Source: Kiritimatiellia bacterium (GTDB taxonomy: Bacteria > Verrucomicrobiota > Kiritimatiellia > RFP12 > UBA1067). From it: 9,066 nucleotides of DNA. Where the stretch lies: positions 1-9,066 of the forward strand of contig JAGBFY010000216.1 of assembly GCA_017936245.1 (NCBI GenBank), read 5' to 3'. The position numbers were made by a program, and so were the translations under genes. How positions within the stretch are numbered: the stretch's first letter is position 1; the number at the start of each line of letters is the position of its first letter. A model generated the notes under the pieces. It saw only the letters and a program-made list of their open reading frames with translations, was not told the DNA's origin and did not search any database. Below, piece by piece: positions 1-6,274 of this stretch.

Positions 1-390
1 CTCCAGATGTTGTGCGATTCGCCCACCCAGTATCTGCGCAACCGTGAATGCTTTGAGTTCATGGCTAAGGTGCCCGTTGTATGGGATGAAACCATCGGGC
101 TTCCAGGTGAGATGGAGAAGTCCGCCGCCATCGCCCGCCGTAAGGGTGAGGCGTGGTATGTGGCGGCCATCAACTCCTGGGATCCGTGCACGATGGAGAT
201 CGACACGTCCTTCCTTGGTGAAGGCAAGTGGCGGGCCGAGATTTTTGCGGATGGAGTCAATGCCGATCGCGATGCGACTGACTACGTCAAGAAGTCGGAA
301 TCCTTCAAGGCCGGAGAAAAGATAAAGATCAATCTTGCTCCCGGCGGTGGTTGGATTGCCCGTTTCGTCCGTAGGGGATTCCTTTGGTAA
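1..390 (+). CDS. Glycoside hydrolase family 97 protein, C-terminal fragment (5' end outside window)
   Basis: The reading frame is open from the first base and ends at TAA 388-390, so only the last 129 residues are seen. They match the end of GH97 enzymes (SusB-like alpha-glucosidases and alpha-galactosidases): the end of the catalytic barrel with LCDSPTQYLRNRECFEFM, then VVWDET, then the C-terminal beta-sandwich with ARRKGEAWYVAAINSW, the FADGVNADRDATDY block and the closing LAPGGGWIARF. The catalytic glutamates and the calcium site of the family lie upstream, so whether the enzyme inverts or retains, and its sugar specificity, cannot be read here. Family members are normally exported to the periplasm or cell surface. 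The end of the gene overlaps the following glycosyltransferase by 7 bases in another frame, so the two are probably one transcript. The family call is secure; the substrate is unknown. Confidence 0.92.
   Translation, partial: LQMLCDSPTQYLRNRECFEFMAKVPVVWDETIGLPGEMEKSAAIARRKGEAWYVAAINSWDPCTMEIDTSFLGEGKWRAEIFADGVNADRDATDYVKKSESFKAGEKIKINLAPGGGWIARFVRRGFLW
373..378 (+). promoter_or_regulatory. Ribosome binding site deciding the TTG start of the glycosyltransferase
   Basis: AGGGGA lies 5 bases before TTG 384, inside the last codons of the GH97 gene. In the glycosyltransferase frame the nearest upstream stop is TAG at 372-374, leaving almost no room for any other start. The next possible start downstream (TTG 405) would remove the first beta strand of the GT-A fold. 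Confidence 0.7.
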
Positions 391-2150
391 GGCTTTCGGT
401 CATATTGCCTGCGTTCAATCTTTCGGAAAAGATTGGCGCAAACCTTGATAAGGTAGAGTCCGTGCTGAAACGCACGGGCTTGACCTATGAACTGATTCCC
501 GTGGACGATGGATCCACCGACGGTACGTCAGATGTTCTTCGCAAATGGGCTTCCGGAGGGGACGGCAATATCCGGCGTCCAGTGATTCTCGAAAAGAACG
601 TAGGGAAGGGCGGCGCACTCAAGGCTGGCTTCCATGTCAGCAAGGGAGAACTGGTCTTGCTGCTTGACGGCGACCTTGAAATATTGCCCGGATATCTGCC
701 TGTGTTTCTTGAGAGGATGGAGTCCGAGAAGGCGGATATAGTTATAGGCTCGAAGCGCCATCCGAAGTCGCGAGTGAGGTATCCGTGGCACAGACGGCTG
801 GCGAGCGCGGTGTATTTTTCACTTGTGAGGTTCTTCATCGGGTTGCCCATAACCGACACCCAGACAGGCATGAAGCTGTTCAAGCGGGAGATTCTTGGCG
901 GAGCGCTGGAGCGTATGCTGGTGAAGGCGTATGCCTTCGATCTTGAGCTCCTGGCGATTGCCTATGGGCTCGGCGCCAAGATAGCGGAAGCTCCTGTCGC
1001 CATAAAGTTCGGTGACGGATTTGGCGCCCTTTCGGTGAAGACGGTGAAGCAGATGTCCATTGATTCTCTTGCCGTGTTCTATCGGCTGAGACTCTTGAAC
1101 TACTATGCGCATGTTGAGGTGCCGCCCCCGCTAGATCGCAATCCGTTGGTAAGTGTCGTCATTGCTTGTCCAAACGGGTCTTGGATGCTTGATGAATGTC
1201 TGGAAGCGTTTTCAGGCCAGACATACCGTGATTTCGAGGTGATAGTGCTTCCTGATGGCGAACTTGATTCGTCTAAGGACTACGGATACCCGCTTTCGGT
1301 GATTCCCACCGGCAAGGTGCGTCCTGCGGAAAAGCGCAACATCGGCATCGCTGCGGCTAAAGGTGAAATCGTAGCGTTCATTGATGACGATGCATATCCG
1401 GATTCGCGTTGGCTTGAGAACGCCGTAAAATATTTCGGCGAGCCGACCATCGGTGCGTTGGGCGGGCCAGGCGTGACACCTCCAGGGGACGGTTTCTGGG
1501 CGAAATGCGGCGGACGCGTATATGAGAACATCTTCGTTTCGGGGAACTACCGCTACCGTTATCTTGGCGGCAGGGTGCGAAAGGATATAGACGACTATCC
1601 AAGCTGCAACCTTTTTGTCCGGAAGGATGTTCTCGATTCAATAGGCGGATACCGCACTGACTTTTGGCCAGGTGAGGACACCTTGCTGTGCGAGGATATA
1701 GTCTGCAAGGCCAAAAGGCGCATCGTCTATGATCCGTGGACATTGGTATACCACCATCGCCGTCCGCTTTTTGCTGCACATCTGCGCCAGCTTGGTCGCT
1801 ACGGCTTCCACCGCGGATATTTCGTGAAGCGCTTCCCGGTTACGAGTTGCCGGTTCTCCTATTTCGTTCCTACGCTTTTCGTTCTGTATCTGGTTGCACT
1901 GGCAGGGGTGTTCGCCTTGCGGGATTTCATAGGTGGAGGGGTGCTGGGGCCTCGTGCGGCAGTGCTTGCATCTCCGCTCATCTTCTATGTGTCGCTTACT
2001 GCGCTTACGACGTTTTCCATTAATCCTTTTCGGTGGGCCGTTACGGAGCTGGGCGTGTTCCTTTCCCATGTCTGGTACGGAATCCAGTTCATGCGCGGCC
2101 TGTGTGCGTCAAAGGCACCTTGCGAATTCATCGGCAAGGATCATGCCTAA
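384..2150 (+). CDS. Two-domain family 2 glycosyltransferase (DPM1/GtrB-like domain fused to a second GT2 domain) with C-terminal membrane segments
   Basis: This 588-residue protein begins at TTG and has two GT-A domains. Domain 1 (about residues 3-245) resembles polyprenyl-phosphate sugar transferases: VILPAFN at the first strand, DDGS at 41-44, NVGKGGAL near 72-79, LLLDGD with the metal-binding DxD-type acid pair at 95-97, and DTQTGMKLFK near 158-167. Domain 2 (about 254-485) has VSVVIAC, PAEKRNIG near 314-321, IDDDAYPD at 333-340 as its metal site, GGPGVTPP at 360-367, and a WPGED segment at 428-432 as probable catalytic base region, then VYHHRRPLF. Three hydrophobic stretches follow (about 492-513, 524-545, 552-571), probably anchoring it in the inner membrane. 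The classic DDGS of GT2 is replaced in domain 2 by PDGE (290-293). Likely role (inference): one domain charges a lipid carrier, the other transfers sugar in surface glycan synthesis. Donor and acceptor are unknown. It overlaps the GH97 gene by 7 bases. Confidence 0.93.
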   Translation: MVRLSVILPAFNLSEKIGANLDKVESVLKRTGLTYELIPVDDGSTDGTSDVLRKWASGGDGNIRRPVILEKNVGKGGALKAGFHVSKGELVLLLDGDLEILPGYLPVFLERMESEKADIVIGSKRHPKSRVRYPWHRRLASAVYFSLVRFFIGLPITDTQTGMKLFKREILGGALERMLVKAYAFDLELLAIAYGLGAKIAEAPVAIKFGDGFGALSVKTVKQMSIDSLAVFYRLRLLNYYAHVEVPPPLDRNPLVSVVIACPNGSWMLDECLEAFSGQTYRDFEVIVLPDGELDSSKDYGYPLSVIPTGKVRPAEKRNIGIAAAKGEIVAFIDDDAYPDSRWLENAVKYFGEPTIGALGGPGVTPPGDGFWAKCGGRVYENIFVSGNYRYRYLGGRVRKDIDDYPSCNLFVRKDVLDSIGGYRTDFWPGEDTLLCEDIVCKAKRRIVYDPWTLVYHHRRPLFAAHLRQLGRYGFHRGYFVKRFPVTSCRFSYFVPTLFVLYLVALAGVFALRDFIGGGVLGPRAAVLASPLIFYVSLTALTTFSINPFRWAVTELGVFLSHVWYGIQFMRGLCASKAPCEFIGKDHA

Positions 2151-2206
2151 TCTGCGGCCGTGACTTGAGCGGCGGAAAACACCTTATCGGGGTGGATTCA
2201 GTGCAG

Positions 2207-2218
2207 TTGTGGTATAAT
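2207..2218 (+). promoter_or_regulatory. Extended -10 promoter of the rhamnosidase gene
   Basis: TTGTGGTATAAT contains a perfect TATAAT (2213-2218) preceded by TG and one base (2210-2212), the extended -10 form. No good -35 box is seen 17 bases upstream (GGGTGG), as is usual for extended -10 promoters. Transcription should start near 2225, which coincides with the in-frame ATG at 2226 and leaves a leader of about 49 bases to the ATG at 2274. The same 12-base pattern recurs at 6238-6249. Confidence 0.75.
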
Positions 2219-2264
2219 TGGTGTCATGAAAACATTGATGTCCTGCGTGTATGTAAGTCGTTGG

Positions 2265-2269
2265 AAGGA
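2265..2269 (+). promoter_or_regulatory. Ribosome binding site choosing the ATG at 2274
   Basis: AAGGA, within GGAAGGAA (2263-2270), sits 4 bases before ATG 2274. The alternative ATG at 2226 has only the -10 box and no purine-rich sequence before it. A good signal peptide begins at 2274, so this site settles the start. Confidence 0.7.
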
Positions 2270-2273
2270 AGCA

Positions 2274-4946
2274 ATGCGCGGCCTTTTCGGCACGCTTGCT
2301 GTGATGGTTGCCTTCGCCGTTTCTGGTGGAGGCAAGCCTGTATCGTTGAAATGTGAATACCGCACCGATCCAATCGGTATTGAAACCGTGCACCCGAGGC
2401 TTTCATGGCAGTCTGGTGATGGGCAGACTGCGTGGAGAATTCGGGCGGCATCCACGGAAGATCGCCTTTTGTCCGGCAATGCGGATCTTTGGGATTCAGG
2501 CATGATTTGCGGACGTGAAACATATGGCGTAGCCTACTCCGGCAAGATGCCTATGCCGTCACAACGTGTCTATTGGCAGGTGAAGACCTGGACATCCGAG
2601 GGTGAGAGCGATTGGAGCTGTCCGGCAAAATGGCAGTGGGGTATGCTCAGGGAGTGCTGGGGTGCAAAATGGATTTCGTCAGGAAGCGAAGTTCCAACCC
2701 CCTGTTTTGAGAAGCGTTTCACGGTAAAGTCCAAGCCCGTGAAGGCTGATCTCCACATTACCGGTTTGGGGTACTACGAGGCTTCACTGAACGGACGGCG
2801 TATCGGCACCAAACTGCTCGATCCATCCCCGACGGACTACTGCAAAACGGTTCTGTATTCTACGTATCAGGTTGAGGATGAGATCAAGGATGGCGAAAAT
2901 ACTCTTTCTGTCCTTGTTGGACATGGGCTTTTCTGTGTGCGGGCGTTGTCGCACTGGTGGTTTGAGAAGGCTCCATGGAAAGCTCCTCCATGCATGATTG
3001 CACGGCTTGAGCTCACTTACGCGGACGGCACAACGGAAACTGTTGTTTCTGACCGCACATGGCGGCAGATGCCGAGTTCGATCGGATATGACGATTTCCG
3101 TGAGGGTGAGGTGATTGGAGTTTGTGACGATTCTCTTCCCGATTATCGTGCAAATGTCATACCCGCTGTAGAGGTGAACGGTCCGTCAGGCCGTCTTGTA
3201 GCCGAGTCGCATCATGCGGCAGAATCCGTTGAAGAGTTTCGGCCTGTTGCAATCCATTCATTTACCGGCAATGTGCAGGTGGTGGCATTTCCGAAGAATA
3301 TTTCAGGATGGGTGCGTCTGTCGATACGTGGTGCACAGAAGGGGGATGTTGTTTCTGTTCGCTACGATGAGCGTGTTAACAAGGATTTCTCTCCGGTGGC
3401 GCCTTCGCCTGGAATCATCAGAGATCTTCGCAAACCGGCATCTGGACCGGACCGACGTCGGATCGACTGCTATTTCGACGCTTCCGCCTCCACAAACATC
3501 TGCACCGTTGATACCGGGTTCCAGACAGACCGCATAGTCTGTTCCGGTTCTGAAGTGGAGATGTACGAGCCGAAGTTCACCTATAACGGTTTTCAGTATG
3601 TGGTGATACGTGGGCTGCGCACAAAATTGCGCAAGGATGACATTGTTGCTAAATTCATTCATACGACATTTCCCCGTCAGGCGACGTTTGAATGTTCCGA
3701 TCCGGTGTTCAACAGCCTGATGGATATGGCTGATGTTGCGTTCAGATCCAACTATACGGATGGATTCCCGACGGATTGTCCGCATCGTGAAAAGAACGGA
3801 TGGATGGGGGATGCCTCTTTTGCATGTGAGCTTGCCCAGTATTGCTACGGGAACACAAGCGGATATGAAAAGTGGCTGCGGGATATCTGTGATGCGCAGA
3901 ACGAAAAGGGCGATCTTCCCGGGATTGTTCCGACTGCAGGCTGGGGGTTCAAGTGGGGGAACGGCCCTGCATGGGATTCGGCTTTGCCGGTGATCGCATG
4001 GAATCTCTACATATATCGAGGGAACCGTCGCATCCTCGACGAGATATATCCAACGCTTGTACGCTATCTGGCCTACACTGCGACAAAAGCGACGGATGGC
4101 CTTGTAAAGCATGGTCTTGGGGATTGGGTGCCTGCGGATTCGAAGGCCATGCCGTCAACCCTTTTCACTTCGTCATGCTACTATATGCAGGCTCAGGAAA
4201 TCGCCGCGAAGATTGCCGCGCTCAAGGGATTCAAGGATGACGCGGAACGTTTCGCCGCCGGCGCTGCGGCAACGAAGGCGTCCATAAATGCCAAGCTGAT
4301 GAAAGCACCAGGCGTGTATGACAATGGCGGGCAGACCGCGCAGGGTATGGCGTTGTCGTACGGGGTCGTACCCGAAGAGCATCTTGCCGCCGCAAGGGCG
4401 CGGCTTGTTGCTGCTTTCGAAAATGCGGGCGGCAAAACCCAGATGGGGGTGCTTGGAATGAAGCACTCGCTTCGCGCTTTAAGCGATGCTGGCAGAAGTG
4501 ATGTTGCATATGCCATGCTTGTCCATCCGGGCGAGCCTTCTCCTGCTGCCTGGTTGCGCAAGGGCGGCACGGCTCTATGGGAGGACTGGGAGGATGGCGC
4601 TTCCCGCAATCACATCATGTTCGGAGACTTTGCCTGTTGGGCGTATCAGCGTCTTGCGGGGATTCGTCTGCCGGATGGAGGTTCGGCGGCTACGCCCGAT
4701 CCAGCAGTCTGTGCATTCCAGAAGTTCATAGTGGCACCTGAATTCATTCCGCAGCTTAGCCATGTGTCGGCAAGTGTCATGAGCCTGTGCGGACGGATTT
4801 CCGTGAACTGGAGAAGGGACGGGGAAAAGATTGCCGTGAACGTTACGGTGCCGCCGAACGCAACTGCCGTGTTGCGTCTGCCGGGATCACCAGACAGAAC
4901 GCTTTCTGCCGGTGAACATTCATCGACGGTAATCCTTCAAAAGTGA
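2274..4946 (+). CDS. Alpha-L-rhamnosidase, glycoside hydrolase family 78, exported
   Basis: Releases terminal alpha-L-rhamnose from pectic side chains, glycosides or other rhamnose-containing glycans by an inverting mechanism. Numbering from ATG 2274 (890 residues): signal peptide about 1-20 (MRG, then LFGTLAVMVAFAV); a fibronectin-like N-terminal domain about 20-130; the Bac_rhamnosid_N lectin-like domain from WISSG near 132; the concanavalin-like domain from about 330; the (alpha/alpha)6 catalytic barrel from about 462; and a C-terminal beta domain from about 816. The family signature TDCPHREKNGWMGD supplies Asp501, Glu506 (general acid by family alignment) and Asp513, and the WEDWE segment supplies Glu770 as probable general base. 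The spacing between these agrees with characterised members, so an active enzyme is expected. The concanavalin-like domain carries an extra loop with cysteines between RDLRKPAS and FQTDR. The reading frame also extends 16 codons upstream to ATG 2226, which I reject. Its own promoter precedes it; no clear intrinsic terminator follows. Confidence 0.96.
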   Translation: MRGLFGTLAVMVAFAVSGGGKPVSLKCEYRTDPIGIETVHPRLSWQSGDGQTAWRIRAASTEDRLLSGNADLWDSGMICGRETYGVAYSGKMPMPSQRVYWQVKTWTSEGESDWSCPAKWQWGMLRECWGAKWISSGSEVPTPCFEKRFTVKSKPVKADLHITGLGYYEASLNGRRIGTKLLDPSPTDYCKTVLYSTYQVEDEIKDGENTLSVLVGHGLFCVRALSHWWFEKAPWKAPPCMIARLELTYADGTTETVVSDRTWRQMPSSIGYDDFREGEVIGVCDDSLPDYRANVIPAVEVNGPSGRLVAESHHAAESVEEFRPVAIHSFTGNVQVVAFPKNISGWVRLSIRGAQKGDVVSVRYDERVNKDFSPVAPSPGIIRDLRKPASGPDRRRIDCYFDASASTNICTVDTGFQTDRIVCSGSEVEMYEPKFTYNGFQYVVIRGLRTKLRKDDIVAKFIHTTFPRQATFECSDPVFNSLMDMADVAFRSNYTDGFPTDCPHREKNGWMGDASFACELAQYCYGNTSGYEKWLRDICDAQNEKGDLPGIVPTAGWGFKWGNGPAWDSALPVIAWNLYIYRGNRRILDEIYPTLVRYLAYTATKATDGLVKHGLGDWVPADSKAMPSTLFTSSCYYMQAQEIAAKIAALKGFKDDAERFAAGAAATKASINAKLMKAPGVYDNGGQTAQGMALSYGVVPEEHLAAARARLVAAFENAGGKTQMGVLGMKHSLRALSDAGRSDVAYAMLVHPGEPSPAAWLRKGGTALWEDWEDGASRNHIMFGDFACWAYQRLAGIRLPDGGSAATPDPAVCAFQKFIVAPEFIPQLSHVSASVMSLCGRISVNWRRDGEKIAVNVTVPPNATAVLRLPGSPDRTLSAGEHSSTVILQK

Positions 4947-4956
4947 GATAAGCTCG

Positions 4957-4976
4957 ATGTTTGGCTACCCAAACGT
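4957..4976. repeat. Inverted repeat / hairpin between the rhamnosidase gene and ilvC
   Basis: ATGTTTGG and CCAAACGT form an 8-base-pair stem (one T-G wobble) around the loop CTAC, 11 bases after the rhamnosidase stop. No run of T follows, so it is not a standard intrinsic terminator. It sits immediately upstream of the ilvC -35 region, centred roughly 55 bases before the expected transcription start, a position also compatible with a regulator binding site. The structure is plain in the sequence; the role is open. Confidence 0.55.
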
Positions 4977-4985
4977 ATGTGCGAT

Positions 4986-5014
4986 TTGCGGTTGGGGCGG
5001 AAAAGTGATATACT
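4986..5014 (+). promoter_or_regulatory. Promoter of ilvC (extended -10)
   Basis: TATACT at 5009-5014 is preceded by TG and one base (5006-5008). A weak -35-like TTGCGG lies at 4986-4991 with a 17-base spacer. Transcription should begin near 5021, giving a leader of only about 32 bases, too short for a leader peptide with attenuation hairpins or a T-box of the kind often used for branched-chain amino acid genes. Confidence 0.65.
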
Positions 5015-5035
5015 ATACAACGTTTTTCAAAAAAC

Positions 5036-5042
5036 AAAGGAG
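5036..5042 (+). promoter_or_regulatory. Ribosome binding site of ilvC
   Basis: AAAGGAG, a strong match to the Shine-Dalgarno consensus, lies 10 bases before ATG 5053. It is the best one in the window, in line with the signs of high expression in the gene itself. Confidence 0.75.
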
Positions 5043-5052
5043 TTAGACTGAA

Positions 5053-6159
5053 ATGAAGATCAACTTTGGCGGCGTTACCGAAAACATCGTGACGCGCAAG
5101 GAGTTTCCGCTCAAGAAGGCCCAGAAGGTTCTCAAGGGCAAGACAATCGCCGTTCTTGGCTACGGCATTCAGGGGCCTGCGCAGGCGCTCAACATGCGGG
5201 ACAACGGCATCAATGTGATCGTCGGTCAGCGTAAGAGCAAGGGTGCGAACTCCAGCTGGGGTCGTGCGCTCAAGGATGGCTGGGTGCCTGGCAAGACGCT
5301 CTTCTCCATTGAAGAGGCTGCCGAGAAGGGTGACATCGTGATGCTTCTCACGTCCGACGGTTCCGTTGGCGAGGTGTGGAAGAAGATCGAGAAGTACATG
5401 ACCCCCGGCAAGACGCTTTACCTCTCGCACGGTTTCGCCTATGAGTACCGCAAGATCACAGGCGTCAATCCTTCCAAGGATGTGGACGTGATCATGGTTG
5501 CTCCCAAGGGATCGGGCACGAACGTTCGCCGCAACTTCCTCAACGGCGCCGGCATCAACTCCTCCTATGCCATCGCGCAGGACGCAACGGGCAATGCTGA
5601 AGAGGTCACTCTCGCCATCGGTATTGCCGTCGGTTCCGGCTACCTCTTCCCGACCACTTTCCACAACGAAGTGACCTCCGACCTCGTCGGCGAGCGCGGC
5701 ATTCTCATGGGTGCTCTCTGCGGCGTGATGGAAGCTCAGTACTACTGCCTCCGCGCAAACGGCCACAGCCCGTCCGAGGCGTTCAATGAAACGTGCGAAG
5801 AGCCCACGCAGTCCCTCGCCCGTCTCGTTGACGAGAACGGCATGGATTGGATGTACTCCAACTGCTCGCAGACCGCGCAGCACGGCGCTCTCAAGTGGCG
5901 TCCGCTCTTCCGCAAGGCCACGGAGCCCGTGTTCAAGAAGCTCTACGCTTCTACGAAGACGATGAAGGAGGCCCGCGAGGTCATCCGCGACACCGGTCGC
6001 GCCGACTACAAGGAATTCATGGCCAAGAAGCTTCAGGATATGCATGACAGCGAAATGTGGAAGGCCGGCGAGGCTGTCCGTTCGCTCCGTCCGCACGAGA
6101 AGGCCAAGGAAAACGCAGCCACCGCCGCCGGCGTGAAGGGCCGCAAGGTCACAAAGTAA
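5053..6159 (+). CDS. ilvC: Ketol-acid reductoisomerase (NADP+), class I short form
   Basis: Second common step of valine, leucine and isoleucine synthesis: Mg2+-dependent alkyl migration and NADPH reduction of acetolactate or acetohydroxybutyrate to the dihydroxy acid, in the cytoplasm. The 368 residues show the Rossmann loop GYGIQG (36-41), a cofactor-specificity loop GQRKSKGANSSW whose Arg60, Lys61 and serines suit the NADPH phosphate, conserved SHGF (125-128) and APKGSG (150-155), then the knotted domain with Asp210 and Glu214 (DLVGE), Glu246 and Glu250 (FNETCEE), and Ser272 (NCSQ). The gap of 32 residues between the two acid pairs means one knotted domain, i.e. the short class. The form is the longer fungal/Bacteroidota-like variant starting INFGGVTENIVTR. 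A Lys/Ala-rich tail of about 20 residues closes it. All 34 lysines are AAG and I saw no ATA codon, unlike the neighbours. It has its own promoter and terminator and no ilv neighbour. Confidence 0.98.
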   Translation: MKINFGGVTENIVTRKEFPLKKAQKVLKGKTIAVLGYGIQGPAQALNMRDNGINVIVGQRKSKGANSSWGRALKDGWVPGKTLFSIEEAAEKGDIVMLLTSDGSVGEVWKKIEKYMTPGKTLYLSHGFAYEYRKITGVNPSKDVDVIMVAPKGSGTNVRRNFLNGAGINSSYAIAQDATGNAEEVTLAIGIAVGSGYLFPTTFHNEVTSDLVGERGILMGALCGVMEAQYYCLRANGHSPSEAFNETCEEPTQSLARLVDENGMDWMYSNCSQTAQHGALKWRPLFRKATEPVFKKLYASTKTMKEAREVIRDTGRADYKEFMAKKLQDMHDSEMWKAGEAVRSLRPHEKAKENAATAAGVKGRKVTK

Positions 6160-6181
6160 TCCACTTTGCGGATATATGAAT

Positions 6182-6217
6182 GCGAAGACCTCGTCCTGTG
6201 AAGGGGTCTTTGCTTTT
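6182..6217 (+). terminator. Intrinsic terminator of ilvC
   Basis: GCGAAGACCTC (6182-6192) pairs with GGGGTCTTTGC (6203-6213) in an 11-base-pair stem with two G-T wobbles and a 10-base loop, followed directly by TTTT (6214-6217). It begins 22 bases after the ilvC stop. Its position between ilvC and the next promoter insulates the two units. It also falls inside the false N-terminal extension of the following reading frame. Confidence 0.85.
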
Positions 6218-6237
6218 ATGCGGGTGTTGAGCGTGAT

Positions 6238-6249
6238 TTGTGATATAAT
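6238..6249 (+). promoter_or_regulatory. Extended -10 promoter of the DUF4886 gene
   Basis: TTGTGATATAAT carries TATAAT at 6244-6249 preceded by TG and one base, and differs from the rhamnosidase promoter element at one base only. No good -35 box is present. Transcription should start near 6256, about 19 bases before ATG 6275. It starts about 20 bases after the end of the ilvC terminator. Confidence 0.75.
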
Positions 6250-6258
6250 CAGCGACAG

Positions 6259-6265
6259 AAAAGGA
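6259..6265 (+). promoter_or_regulatory. Ribosome binding site choosing the ATG at 6275
   Basis: AAAAGGA lies 9 bases before ATG 6275. The alternative in-frame ATG at 6176 lies upstream of the promoter and of the ilvC terminator and so would not be on this transcript. Confidence 0.7.
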
Positions 6266-6274
6266 CTGAAAGAA

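Noticed and set aside
2180..2194. CACC...GGTG hairpin as a terminator for the glycosyltransferase gene
   Set aside because: The stem is 4 pairs plus wobbles with a 3-base loop and no T-run, too weak to call a terminator.
2226..2273. Upstream in-frame ATG of the rhamnosidase gene
   Set aside because: It coincides with the expected transcription start of the promoter at 2207-2218, has no Shine-Dalgarno, and adds 16 residues ahead of an otherwise normal signal peptide.
3303..4112. A 269-codon open frame on the minus strand within the rhamnosidase gene
   Set aside because: It lies wholly inside a well-supported GH78 gene including its catalytic signature, and its translation shows no domain or plausible start signal.
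5022..5036. GTTTTT...AAAAAC in the ilvC leader as a regulatory hairpin
   Set aside because: The arms are only A and T with an almost empty loop, and can arise from simple A/T runs before a ribosome binding site.
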